This document shows positions 1-8,314 of a DNA stretch of 64,000 bases, piece by piece (the first letter of the stretch is position 1; the number at the start of each line of letters is the position of its first letter). Under the pieces are notes generated by a model, which was not told where the DNA came from, searched no databases, and was given only the letters and a program-made list of their open reading frames with translations. The position numbers and the translations under genes were made by a program. The DNA is taken from positions 372,001 to 436,000 of the forward strand of contig JBJMLO010000013.1 of NCBI GenBank assembly GCA_045805265.1. Direction: 5' to 3'. Source of the stretch: JBJMLO01 sp045805265 (lineage in GTDB: Bacteria > Actinomycetota > UBA4738 > JACQTL01).

Positions 1-715
1 ACGACTCGCCGCCGGAACCGGACTCGCCGCCGGAGCCCTCGGCATCCTCGCCCGCGTGCTGCGCGGCCTCCTCGCCGGTCGCGCCCTCGCCCTCGGCGAC
101 TGCCTCCTCGCCCTCGACGGCCTCGGCCTCCTCGGCCACGGCCTCCTCCTCCTCGAGGCGGAGGATCGGCGGCGGGACGACGGCCATGATGGTCGCCTCG
201 GGGTCGGTCAGGAGCTCCACGTCCTTCGGGATCTTCAGGTCGCCGGCCTTCAGGCCCTCGCCGATCCCGAGCGCGGTGATGTCGGCCTCGATGCGCTGGG
301 GCACGTCGGTGGGGAGGCAGGACAGCTTGACGTCCCACAGGTGATGCTCGACGACACCGCCCTCCTTGACCCCGTGCGACTCACCGGTCAGCTCGACCGG
401 GACGTCGACGGTGATCTTCTCGTCGCGGCGGATCGTGAGGAAGTCCACGTGGATGAACTGCCCCCGGATGTGGTCGCGCTGGATCTCCCGGGGCAGGGTG
501 AGGTGTCGATCGCTGTCGACCTCCAGGTCGATGAGCACGTTGGCGCCGGCGTCCGTGTGCAGGATGTGGAACAGGTCGCGGGCGTCGACCGCCACGGCCA
601 CCGGGGCCATGCCGTGGCCGTACACGACGGCGGGGACCTTGCCCTCGGCGCGCAGACGGCGGGCGGCGCCCTTGCCGTCCGACTCGCGGGGCTCGGCCTT
701 CAGCTTCCTCTCCAT
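1..715 (-). CDS. rplY: 50S ribosomal protein bL25 (Ctc/TL5 form), 3' end cut by window edge
   Basis: Binds 5S rRNA in the large ribosomal subunit. The frame was read from the reverse complement and encodes 238 residues with no stop before the window edge, so the C-terminus is missing. Residues 1-95 carry the bL25 fold (GAARRLRAEGKVPAVVYG near the start, then FIHVDFLTI at about 88-96), and 100-182 form the TL5/Ctc C-terminal domain. From residue 187 there is an acidic, low-complexity tail rich in Glu, Ala and Gly, common in actinobacterial homologues. The ATG at 715 follows an AGGAGGAA Shine-Dalgarno 9 bases upstream. In Actinomycetota rplY usually lies next to prs; here about 6.5 kb of other genes separates them. 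Confidence 0.95.
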   Translation of the reverse strand, partial: MERKLKAEPRESDGKGAARRLRAEGKVPAVVYGHGMAPVAVAVDARDLFHILHTDAGANVLIDLEVDSDRHLTLPREIQRDHIRGQFIHVDFLTIRRDEKITVDVPVELTGESHGVKEGGVVEHHLWDVKLSCLPTDVPQRIEADITALGIGEGLKAGDLKIPKDVELLTDPEATIMAVVPPPILRLEEEEAVAEEAEAVEGEEAVAEGEGATGEEAAQHAGEDAEGSGGESGSGGES

Positions 716-809
716 GACGCGACCTTCCTCCTGCGTTTGGGGTGGCCAGCGAGATGCGGTAAACCGGCTTCCGATTGTACTCAGGAGCGCGGCGGGCCGA
801 CCCGCGGCC

Positions 810-1727
810 TCACCGGCCGGCGCGGTCGCGCATCCAGCGGTAGGTCGAGGCCAGGCCGTCTGCCAGCGCGATCCGCGCCTCCCACCGCAGGAGGCGGCGG
901 GCCCTGGCGGGGTCGACGAAGTTCTTCGATGCGTCGCCGGGGCGGGCCGGGCGCCGCTCGACCTCGAGGTCGACCCCCGCGACCTTCCGGGTGAGGTTGG
1001 CCAGCCTGGCGATCGATGTCTCCACGCCGGTTCCGAGCTGGAACACCCCCGAGGACGGCGAGCGCAGCGACACGCGCACCGCCCGGCACACGTCGTCCAC
1101 GTGCAGGAAATCCCGGGTCTGACGCCCGTTGCCGTAGATCACGAGCGGCTTGCGGCGCAGGGCTCTTCGCAGGAACTCGGCGACCACGCTGCGCTTGTGG
1201 TCGCAGTTCGGCCCGTACAGGTTGGAGAACCGCAGGGAGACCCCGGTGAAGCCGTACACGCTCTGGAAGGCCTGCAGCGCCGCCTCGCCGTAGAGCTTCG
1301 AGGCGCCGTACGGCGACAGCGGGCTCGGCAGCGTGGACTCGCCGAGCGGGGGCTTCGCGCCCGCCAGCACGGCCCCGGACGACGCGAACACGACCCGGGG
1401 AACGCCCGCCCGGCGCACGGCGTCCAGCACGTTGAACGTGCCGCCCACGTTCACGGCGAAGTCACGTTCGGGATGCTCCACGGACGGCGCCACGCCGGAC
1501 ATCGCCGCGAGGTGCACGACCGCGTCCGCGCCCCGCACGGCCCGCCGGACGACGGCGGCGTCGGTCACGGAACCGCGGATGGTGCGGACGTCGAGCCCCG
1601 CCAGGTAGTCGGTCCGGACCGCGTCGAAGTCGTCGAGCACCCGGACCTCGGTCCCGGACTCGACCAGCGCTCGGGCCAGGTTCGAGCCCACGAACCCCGC
1701 GCCGCCGGTGACCAGAACCCCACCCAT
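810..1727 (-). CDS. NAD-dependent nucleoside-sugar epimerase/dehydratase (extended SDR)
   Basis: A 305-residue extended short-chain dehydrogenase, of the kind that remodels UDP- or dTDP-sugars for surface polysaccharide. The N-terminus has the Rossmann loop GGAGFVG (G8, G11, G14), an acidic residue pair after beta-2 (LDDF, about 31-34), and the catalytic pair Y140 and K144 in SPYGASK. Length fits GalE/RmlB-like enzymes, but the substrate cannot be read from the sequence. It lies divergently from the glycosyltransferase at 1838, and a sulfatase-fold protein follows that gene, so a glycan-modification role is likely. That role is inference; the family call is firm. Confidence 0.9.
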   Translation of the reverse strand: MGGVLVTGGAGFVGSNLARALVESGTEVRVLDDFDAVRTDYLAGLDVRTIRGSVTDAAVVRRAVRGADAVVHLAAMSGVAPSVEHPERDFAVNVGGTFNVLDAVRRAGVPRVVFASSGAVLAGAKPPLGESTLPSPLSPYGASKLYGEAALQAFQSVYGFTGVSLRFSNLYGPNCDHKRSVVAEFLRRALRRKPLVIYGNGRQTRDFLHVDDVCRAVRVSLRSPSSGVFQLGTGVETSIARLANLTRKVAGVDLEVERRPARPGDASKNFVDPARARRLLRWEARIALADGLASTYRWMRDRAGR

Positions 1728-1837
1728 ACGGGCGGCGAGGATAGCCGAGTGGCGGCCGGGCCTCGCGGCGAGCTCGCCGGAAAGCCGAGTGCCCGGCTGG
1801 CGGGGAACGGGGTTCGCGGCCCCTAAGATGCCGGACC

Positions 1838-2974
1838 ATGGGCGGGGAGGTTCGCATCCTGCACGTGGTCCCGCGCGTGGTGCGGCGGGGGGCCGAGGTG
1901 TTCGCGGCGCAGCTGGCCGAGGCCCTGCAGCCCGTCTCGCGCAACCTGCTGTTCCCGCTGTTCGGCCCCGCCGAGGGCGAGCCGGCCGGGCGGGTGCGGG
2001 TGGTCGGCGGCGCCCGCCCCGTGGGCCGCGTGGAGCGGCGTCTGGGGGTGGACCCGGGCGCCGTGGCCCGACTGCGAGCCGGCCTGCGGAAGCTTCGCCC
2101 CGACCTCGTCGTTGCCCACGGCGGGGAACCGCTCAAGTACGCGGTCCTGGCGGATCCCCGAGGCCGGATTCCCCGGGTGTACCGGAAGATCAGCCACGCG
2201 GTGGGCAGCCGAGGGGAGCGCATCCTCGCGCGGATGTACGACCGGACGACGCTCATCCTCGCCGTCACCGACGAGCTGAAGCGCGAGCTGGTCGAGGAGT
2301 TCGCGGTCGACCCCGACCGCGTGGCGGTGATCCCGACCTCGCGCCGGTCGCCGCCCCAGCTGGGGCCCGAGGAACGAACGGCGGTCTGCCGGGAGATCGG
2401 GGCTCTCACCGAGCGCCCGCTGGTGGCGTGGGTCGGCCGCCTGTCGGACGAGAAACAGCCGGGCGCGGCGCTGCAGGCATTCGCGCTGATCCGGTCGCGG
2501 TTCGGGGAGTGCTCGCTGGCGATGGTCGGGGACGGGCCGCTGCGGGAGTCGGTGGAGCGGGCCGCAGGCGCAGCCGGGCCGGGCGTCCTGCTGCTCGGGT
2601 CGCGGGACGACGCCGACCGCATCATCGTGGCGTCGGACCTGCTGCTGTCCACGAGCCGCATCGAGGGCGCGCCCGGGGTGCTCGTCGAGGCCGGGCTGGC
2701 GGGCGTTCCCGTCGTGGCGTTCGACGTGGGCGAGGTGTCGCAGATCGTCCGCCGGGGGGAGACCGGCGCCCTGGTCCGCCCCGGAGACCTGGAAGCGCTG
2801 GCCGACGCCGCGTGCCGCCTGCTGGCGGATTCCAGAGCGCACGCGCGCATGTCGGCGGCGGCCCGCGAGGCGTGCCGCCCCTTCGAGCTGTCCCACGTCG
2901 CCGCCCGCTACGCCGACGCCTTCGCGGGCATCCTTGGTCCGTCCGGTGCGGCACTGCGATCCGGCCCGGCCTGA
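1838..2974 (+). CDS. GT4-family glycosyltransferase
   Basis: A 378-residue GT-B fold retaining glycosyltransferase. The C-terminal half shows the GT4 signature: WVGRLSDEKQP (about 198-207), then the E-x7-E pair E276/E284 inside RIEGAPGVLVEAG, which holds the nucleotide-sugar donor. The N-terminal acceptor-binding domain begins with RILHVVPRVVRRGAE. No membrane segment is visible, so it should act on the cytoplasmic side of the membrane. The ATG at 1838 opens the frame about 110 bases from the divergent epimerase start. Donor and acceptor are unknown. A role in lipid-linked or capsular glycan synthesis is inferred from the neighbours. Confidence 0.88.
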   Translation: MGGEVRILHVVPRVVRRGAEVFAAQLAEALQPVSRNLLFPLFGPAEGEPAGRVRVVGGARPVGRVERRLGVDPGAVARLRAGLRKLRPDLVVAHGGEPLKYAVLADPRGRIPRVYRKISHAVGSRGERILARMYDRTTLILAVTDELKRELVEEFAVDPDRVAVIPTSRRSPPQLGPEERTAVCREIGALTERPLVAWVGRLSDEKQPGAALQAFALIRSRFGECSLAMVGDGPLRESVERAAGAAGPGVLLLGSRDDADRIIVASDLLLSTSRIEGAPGVLVEAGLAGVPVVAFDVGEVSQIVRRGETGALVRPGDLEALADAACRLLADSRAHARMSAAAREACRPFELSHVAARYADAFAGILGPSGAALRSGPA

Positions 2975-3191
2975 TCCTCAATCCGGCCTCCGTCCACGGC
3001 GGCAGAATTGTGGTGGGCGCGCGCCGGTACCTGTCCGTGGAGGTGGTCTGCACGTGGTCGCGTACCCGGCCTTCCTGAACGCAGCGACCAGTGCCGGCAC
3101 TTTGCGCACGTATCGCGTGGCCCGCGTCCGGGAGCGCTGACTGCCGGCGGCGGCGGGGTTGCCGCCGGGGGGCGGCAGCTATCCTCAGGCC
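2975..3191. other. intergenic region, nothing recognised
   Basis: Gap between the glycosyltransferase stop and the sulfatase-fold gene. I see no convincing reading frame, RNA gene, terminator with a T-tract or clear promoter hexamer pair in it. Confidence 0.5.
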
Positions 3192-4652
3192 GTGCCTGAC
3201 GCCCCCGCCGCCGCGTCCCCGGCCCCCTCCGGCGACCTTCCGACGATCGTGCTGGTGGTCTTCGACACCGCGCGGTGGGACCGGTTCGGCTGCTACGGGT
3301 ACGAGCGCCCGACCACCCCCACCGTCGATTCCCTTGCGGCGCAAGGGCTTCGGGCGGAAACCATGATCGCGAACGGGCCGTGGACACTGCCGGCGCACGG
3401 CTCGATGTTCACCGGCCTGTATCCCAGCCAGCACGGGAGCCAGTGGCAGACCGGACCGCGCCTGCGCGACTCAGCGAAGGTGACGCTGGCCGAGTGGCTC
3501 CGGGCGCTCGGGTACGACACGTGGTGCGTCACGAACAACGGCCTGATCTCCGAGCGCACGGGCCTGGCCCGGGGGTTCGACCACTACGCGTTTCGGCTGG
3601 ACGTCGAGCGCGGGTGGCGCCGCGCGGCCCGGAGGATCCCCAAAGCGCTCTTCGGGGGCGACTCGGGGGGGCGGGTCGTGAACCGGTGGATGCGCAAGCG
3701 CCTGCCGGAGGCCGGGCGGCCGCTGTTCCTGTTCGTGAACTACCTGGAATGCCACTGGGCCTACGCGCCGCCCCGCCGGATGGCCCGCAGCATGCGAGGC
3801 CCGCGGTACGGGCCGCTGCGAGGGCTACGGTACCGGACGCGCATGGCCGCCCGCGTGGGCCCCTGGGAGGCGGTCGCCCGCGCCGAGGACGAGGACCTCG
3901 ACGTGTACTCGACCTACTACGACGGCGAGCTGGCGAATGCCGACCGGCACCTCGACCAGCTGCTCGACATGCTCCGCTCAACGGGACACGTGGCCGACGA
4001 CGGCCGGGCACTGGTGATCGTGACCTCCGACCACGGCGAGCACCTCGGAGAGCACCGCGGGGAGACCCGGCGCCACGGGCTGGCCGACCACCACGCCTCG
4101 CTCGACGACCACCTCATCCGCGTGCCGTTCGTGGCGTGGGGGCCTGGCATGGTCCCGCAGGGGGTGCGCGGGGGGATGTACGAGCTGGTCGACGTGATGC
4201 CCTCGATCGCCAGCTTCCTGGGGCGGCAGCTTCCGGCCGACTACCTGGAGGGCCGGCGGACGGACCTGCTGTCGCCGGCGCGGGAGGGCTTCGGCGAGGA
4301 GTACGCGTTCGCGGAATGGCGTGCGTGGACCGAGCGGGAGCGCTCACGCCTCGAGCGACGCAACCCCTCGTTCGACTTCGGCGGGCTGGGTCGGGACCTC
4401 GTCGCCGTGCGCGACCGCCGGTTCAAGCTCGTGCGCGACGCCGGCGGCGGGGAGGCCCTGTACGACACCGCACATGATCCCGGAGAGCAGACGGACCTCG
4501 CGGGGTCGCGCGTCGAGACCGTGAAGCGGCTGCGGGAGCAGCTCGACCGGGCTGTCGATTCGTGGAGCGAATGGGACCGGCCCGCGGAGCCGACGACGCC
4601 CGAGGAGCGCGCGGAGATCGAGCAGCGCCTCTCCGAACTCGGTTACATCTGA
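3192..4652 (+). CDS. sulfatase-fold (alkaline phosphatase superfamily) protein with Thr at the nucleophile position
   Basis: A 486-residue member of the sulfatase/alkaline-phosphatase superfamily. Metal ligands are visible at the N-terminus (VVFDTARWDRFGCYGY, D25) and in VTSDHGEHLGEH. The nucleophile motif reads WTLPAHGSMFTG, so the place of the Cys/Ser of the formylglycine motif C/S-x-P-x-R is held by Thr65. Formylglycine therefore cannot form here; a Thr nucleophile is known from phosphoethanolamine transferases and phosphatases. I chose GTG 3192 because it opens just before the proline/alanine-rich leader; an ATG at 3159 is possible. No signal peptide is evident. It shares direction with the glycosyltransferase, after a 217-base gap. 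Substrate unknown. Confidence 0.85.
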   Translation: MPDAPAAASPAPSGDLPTIVLVVFDTARWDRFGCYGYERPTTPTVDSLAAQGLRAETMIANGPWTLPAHGSMFTGLYPSQHGSQWQTGPRLRDSAKVTLAEWLRALGYDTWCVTNNGLISERTGLARGFDHYAFRLDVERGWRRAARRIPKALFGGDSGGRVVNRWMRKRLPEAGRPLFLFVNYLECHWAYAPPRRMARSMRGPRYGPLRGLRYRTRMAARVGPWEAVARAEDEDLDVYSTYYDGELANADRHLDQLLDMLRSTGHVADDGRALVIVTSDHGEHLGEHRGETRRHGLADHHASLDDHLIRVPFVAWGPGMVPQGVRGGMYELVDVMPSIASFLGRQLPADYLEGRRTDLLSPAREGFGEEYAFAEWRAWTERERSRLERRNPSFDFGGLGRDLVAVRDRRFKLVRDAGGGEALYDTAHDPGEQTDLAGSRVETVKRLREQLDRAVDSWSEWDRPAEPTTPEERAEIEQRLSELGYI

Positions 4653-4686
4653 AGGTCGGACGCGCAGCCGCGGCGGAGGCAGCGAG

Positions 4687-5076
4687 TCAAGTCTTGCGCT
4701 TGGCCGCCGACTTCGCTCTCGACGTCGCCTTCGTCGCCGTCCCCTTGGCCCGCGCGGTCGTGCGCTTCGCAGTAGCTTTGGCCTTGGCCGCGGTCTTCTT
4801 CGCGGGGCTCTGGGCCTTCCCGCGGGTCCTGGTCGCGGTGGCCTTCGCGGCGCCGGTGGCCTTCTGCGTCGCGGACTTCACCACCCCTCGCGCCCGCTCC
4901 AGGTTCGACTTCGCGGCGCCCGTGATCCGCTGGACGGTGTTCGAGGCCTGGGCGCGCCGCCGCTGGGCCGCGCCCTTCGCCTGGGTGCTCTTGTTGCCGG
5001 TCACCCGCCCAACGGTCTCCTTGGCGGTACCGACGACCTGGTCGACCACCGACTTCGCGCGCTTCGTCACGGCCAT
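4687..5076 (-). CDS. Lys/Ala-rich histone H1-like protein with CsbD-like N-terminus
   Basis: A 129-residue, strongly basic protein. Residues 1-35 resemble the CsbD stress-protein repeat (VVDQVVGTAKETVGRVTGN). From about 60 to the end the chain is a low-complexity tail of Lys, Ala, Thr and Arg in AKATAKRTTARAKG-type repeats, like the C-terminal tail of histone H1 and bacterial HupB/HctB-type nucleoid proteins. It should bind DNA non-specifically and compact or protect the chromosome; that is inference from composition. A clear AAAGGAG site precedes the ATG at 5076, and a perfect inverted repeat lies 26-48 bases upstream. It is divergent from the ECF sigma gene at 5218. Confidence 0.8.
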   Translation of the reverse strand: MAVTKRAKSVVDQVVGTAKETVGRVTGNKSTQAKGAAQRRRAQASNTVQRITGAAKSNLERARGVVKSATQKATGAAKATATRTRGKAQSPAKKTAAKAKATAKRTTARAKGTATKATSRAKSAAKRKT

Positions 5077-5101
5077 GCCGATCGCTCCTTTCCCGGTACG
5101 C

Positions 5102-5124
5102 CCGGAACGCGGCGGGCGTTCCGG
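5102..5124. promoter_or_regulatory. perfect 9-bp inverted repeat upstream of histone-like gene
   Basis: CCGGAACGC (5102-5110), spacer GGCGG, then GCGTTCCGG (5116-5124). It sits between the divergent histone-like and ECF sigma genes. Each arm contains GGAAC, the core of many ECF -35 elements, so it may be an operator, two opposed -35 elements, or a 5' UTR hairpin. The symmetry is directly visible; the function is inferred. Confidence 0.55.
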
Positions 5125-5217
5125 CGATCGAATCGAACCTACCCGGCCTCGCGCGAGGCATGCACGGATCGGGCGCTACCAACGCTGCCGCTCGTGCGTC
5201 CATAGTCTGATGGGCAC

Positions 5218-5775
5218 ATGGGGTCGGACCCACCCGTGATCGAGGTCCACCACGCGGACCGGGCGAGCGTGCCGGCCGGCGGGCTGGGCGAGCTCTACGC
5301 GCGGTATGCCGGCGCCGCCGTCGGCTTGGCCTACCTGTTGACGGGCGACCCGTACCTGGCCGAGGACCTCGTGCAGGAGGCGTTCGTGCGCCTGACCGGG
5401 CGGTTCCGCCACCTCCGCGAGCCTGCCGCGTTCGAGGCGTACCTGCGGCGCACCGTGGTGAACCTGTTCACGTCGCAGCTCCGCAGGCGGCGGCTGGAGC
5501 GGGCCTACCTCCGCCGGGAGGCGAACCGGCCGGTGGCCGCGCCGGAGAACCCGGACGTCGAGGCGCGCGACGAGCTGTGGCGGGCGCTGCAGCGCCTGCC
5601 CGAGCGGCAGCGGGCGGCGGTGGTGCTCCGGTACTACGAGGACCTGCCGGAGCGGGAGGTGGCGGCGACGCTTCGCTGCTCCAATGCGGCGGCGAAGTCG
5701 CTGGTCGCGCGAGGGATGCAGGCCCTGCGCGGGGAGATCCGGAACGACGACGGAACCGAAGGCGAGGAGCCATGA
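5218..5775 (+). CDS. ECF sigma factor (SigE-like, sigma-70 family)
   Basis: A 185-residue extracytoplasmic-function sigma factor. Region 2 spans about 20-85 (YARYAGAAVGLAYLLTGDPYLAEDLVQEAFVRL), where it melts the -10 element. Region 4 spans about 120-175 (LPERQRAAVVLRYYEDLPEREVAATL, then SNAAAKSLVARG), the helix-turn-helix that reads the -35. There is no region 3. Its stop overlaps the start of the next gene by four bases (ATGA), so the two are translationally coupled and the downstream membrane protein is the probable partner. Targets are unknown; autoregulation through the 5102-5124 inverted repeat is possible. Confidence 0.93.
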   Translation: MGSDPPVIEVHHADRASVPAGGLGELYARYAGAAVGLAYLLTGDPYLAEDLVQEAFVRLTGRFRHLREPAAFEAYLRRTVVNLFTSQLRRRRLERAYLRREANRPVAAPENPDVEARDELWRALQRLPERQRAAVVLRYYEDLPEREVAATLRCSNAAAKSLVARGMQALRGEIRNDDGTEGEEP

Positions 5776-7244
5776 GCGACCTGGAGACGAAGCTGCACGA
5801 CCTGCTGCAGGAGCGGGCCTCCCGTCCGCGGCCGGAGCCCCAGGCTCCGCCCGGAGTGGTGCGACGGGCTCGGAGGCGCCAGGTGGGCACCGCCCTGGTG
5901 TCGGCCGGGACCGCCGCAGCCGTCATCGGCGGCATGGTGCTGGGCGTCCAGGCCTTCGGGAACGGAACGACGAAGCCGCCCCAGAACTCAGCGGCCGAAG
6001 CGGACCAGCGAGCCACGCGGACGGTGAGCGTCGACGCCTACGGAATCACGTACCCCGCCGACTGGGCGCTCCAGACCGTGAACGTGGCCCCGGCCGGCCT
6101 CGGGCCCGGCTTGCCGGACCAGCCCGCGTCCTCCGACGGCACGGCGGGCGGCGACACTGCGACGGGCGCGAAGATTGGCCTGGCCGAGTCGGGGCCGGCC
6201 CTGTGGATCCAGCTGTCCAATCTGTACCCCGATCACCTGCTCGACCTCGACATGTCGTGCAACAGGTCGGACTTCCCGGCCACGGCCGTGGTGCTCCAAC
6301 TGCACCCCGTCGGGCACGCGCTCGATGTTCCCGGTGAAGATGGAAGACTCACGCCGGCTCCGCCGTTCTCGTGCGCTGATGGCTCGCGACTCTATCGCGC
6401 GTCGAATCGGTCTCCGTATCGCGTCAACGCGAGCGCCAGAGTCGGCCCAGACGCATCCGAATCCGACGTCCAGGCCCTGTTCGCCGCGTACGACTCGATC
6501 AAGTTCCCGAGCGGCGACAAGGGGGTGATCGGCGGCGGCGGATCGTCCTCCTCGGGCGGCTCCGCATCGTCGAGCGGCACGCCGGGTGGCGCCGAGACCG
6601 CCCCACCCGACGGGGGCGACACCCAGTCGGTCATGACTGTCGTCGCGGGTGGAACCACGGCGAGCGGCAAACCATGGGTCGTGCTCGTGGACGCCAGCCT
6701 GACCAGCACGCAGATCGAGGTCGGCTCCGGGGGAGTCGGCTACGCCTCCGCATCCGCCTCGGGTGAGAAGCCCACGCCGCCGGAACTCGACGCGTCCGTT
6801 GGCCAGTTCCCCGGTGACGACGCTCCGGTGGTGTTCGGCTCGGTGGTCGCTCGCGCGGCTCGCGTCGAGGTGCGCCCCCAGAGCGGCGATCCGGTCGATC
6901 TGCCGCTGTCGCCCGCTCCGGCGGTCACGGGGATCGAGCGGAGCTATTTCCTCGCCGAAGTGCCCGAGATGAGCTCGATGTCCGGCACCGTGGTCGCATT
7001 GGACGCGGGCGGCAATGTGGTGGCCCGGCAGGAGATCCCGCCACCCCCGTCAACGACCACGGTGCCACCGGGCCCCGCGACGTGCGTGAAGCCGCAGGTG
7101 GGCAGTGACGGTCCGGCAGCGTGCCCGTTCTCGGGGGACGGGTCGACCGGCCAGGAAACGGCCTCTGGTGGCGGCGTGGCGTCGGCCAGCTCCGCGGGCG
7201 GCGGGTCGAGCGTCCAATCCGGGACGGCGAGCACCGCCCCGTAG
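5772..7244 (+). CDS. membrane protein coupled to ECF sigma factor, putative anti-sigma factor
   Basis: A 490-residue bitopic protein. The first 36 residues are cytoplasmic and short (starting MSDLETKLHDLLQERA), followed by one membrane segment at about 37-59 (ending AAAVIGGMVLGVQAFG) and a large external part. That part is split by a Gly/Ser-rich linker at about 255-275 and ends in Pro/Thr and Ser/Gly-rich sequence. No classical zinc-binding anti-sigma motif (HxxxCxxC) is visible in the short cytoplasmic part. The call as regulator rests on the 4-base overlap with the sigma gene and the membrane topology. ATG 5772 was chosen because it lies exactly at the sigma stop. Confidence 0.7.
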   Translation: MSDLETKLHDLLQERASRPRPEPQAPPGVVRRARRRQVGTALVSAGTAAAVIGGMVLGVQAFGNGTTKPPQNSAAEADQRATRTVSVDAYGITYPADWALQTVNVAPAGLGPGLPDQPASSDGTAGGDTATGAKIGLAESGPALWIQLSNLYPDHLLDLDMSCNRSDFPATAVVLQLHPVGHALDVPGEDGRLTPAPPFSCADGSRLYRASNRSPYRVNASARVGPDASESDVQALFAAYDSIKFPSGDKGVIGGGGSSSSGGSASSSGTPGGAETAPPDGGDTQSVMTVVAGGTTASGKPWVVLVDASLTSTQIEVGSGGVGYASASASGEKPTPPELDASVGQFPGDDAPVVFGSVVARAARVEVRPQSGDPVDLPLSPAPAVTGIERSYFLAEVPEMSSMSGTVVALDAGGNVVARQEIPPPPSTTTVPPGPATCVKPQVGSDGPAACPFSGDGSTGQETASGGGVASASSAGGGSSVQSGTASTAP

Positions 7245-7258
7245 CCGATATCTCCGAA

Positions 7259-7300
7259 AGCGCAACGGGGCCCGGGCGTGCGCGCCCGGGCCCTTGCGCT
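7259..7300. terminator. bidirectional hairpin terminator between convergent genes
   Basis: An 11-bp perfect stem (GGGCCCGGGCG / CGCCCGGGCCC, loop TGCG) is extended by AGCGCAA / TTGCGCT after a two-base bulge. It lies 14 bases after the sigma-partner stop and 13 bases from the prs stop on the other strand. No T-tract follows, as is usual in high-GC actinobacteria. Confidence 0.8.
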
Positions 7301-7313
7301 GCAACCGAAACGG

Positions 7314-8294
7314 CTACGGCATGTTCTCGCCGTGGAAGATCTCGCTGACGCTCGTGTCCTCGAACACCGCGTGCAGCGCGCTGGCGATGATCGGAGCGAT
7401 CGACAGGACCTTCAGCTTGGAGAACTGGCGCTCCTCGGGGATCGGGACGGTGTTCGTCACGATGACCTGGGCGATCGGCGACTCCTCGATGTTCGGCACG
7501 GCCTTGCCATTGAACAGCCCGTGGGTCGCCGACGCGTAGATCTCCCGGGCCCCTCGCTCCGCCAGCGCCTTGGCGCCCGACACCATCGTGCCCGCCGTGT
7601 CGATCATGTCATCGACGATGACGCACACCTGGCCCTCGACCTCACCCACGACCTCGATGGCCTCGATCTTGTGGGCCTCGTATCTCGAACGCCGCTTATT
7701 GATGTACGCGATGTCCGCGTGCAGGTGCTGCTGGAGCCGCTCGGCCACCTTGACCCGGCCGGCGTCGGGCGCCACGACCGTGATCTGGTCGCCGGAGAGC
7801 CCGGTCTCGTCGCGGAGGAAGTCGGCCAGCAGGGGCAGCGCGGTCAGGTGGTCGAAGGGGAAGTCGAAGAACCCCTGGATCTGGCCGGAGTGGAGGTCCA
7901 CCGACACCACGCGGTCGGCCCCCGCAGCCGACAGGAGGTCGGCCACCAGCTTCGCGGAGATCGGCTCGCGGGCCAGGGTCTTCTTGTCCTGGCGGGAGTA
8001 GCCGTAATACGGGATCACCGCCGTGATCCGCTTGGCCGACGCGCGCTTCATCGCGTCGACGAGGATCAGCAGCTCCATGATCGTCTCGTTCACCGGGGCG
8101 CAGTGGGTCTGGATGATGAACACGTCCGCGCCGCGGACGCTGTCGACGGGCCGAACGTAGATCTCGCTCGAGGCGAACCTCCGGATCTCACACGGCGAGA
8201 TCGGGATGCCGAGCCCGTCAGCGATCTCGTTCGCCAGGTCGGGGTGCGAGGTCCCCGCGAAGAGCATGAGGTGCTTCTTGGTGACGATCTCCAC
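7314..8294 (-). CDS. prs: ribose-phosphate pyrophosphokinase
   Basis: Makes phosphoribosyl pyrophosphate from ribose 5-phosphate and ATP, feeding purine, pyrimidine, NAD, His and Trp synthesis in the cytoplasm. The 326 residues match class I enzymes in length. Visible motifs are the early FAGTSHPDLANEIADGLG, the catalytic flexible loop YYGYSRQDKK, and the PRPP-binding loop VCVIVDDMIDTAGTM. GTG 8294 was chosen because GGGAGGAG lies at the proper distance before it; the frame stays open further upstream, into glmU, without homology. It sits 20 bases after glmU, an operon order conserved in Actinomycetota. Confidence 0.97.
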   Translation of the reverse strand: MEIVTKKHLMLFAGTSHPDLANEIADGLGIPISPCEIRRFASSEIYVRPVDSVRGADVFIIQTHCAPVNETIMELLILVDAMKRASAKRITAVIPYYGYSRQDKKTLAREPISAKLVADLLSAAGADRVVSVDLHSGQIQGFFDFPFDHLTALPLLADFLRDETGLSGDQITVVAPDAGRVKVAERLQQHLHADIAYINKRRSRYEAHKIEAIEVVGEVEGQVCVIVDDMIDTAGTMVSGAKALAERGAREIYASATHGLFNGKAVPNIEESPIAQVIVTNTVPIPEERQFSKLKVLSIAPIIASALHAVFEDTSVSEIFHGENMP

Positions 8295-8314
8295 CCGGAT
8301 CTCCTCCCTCGCCC

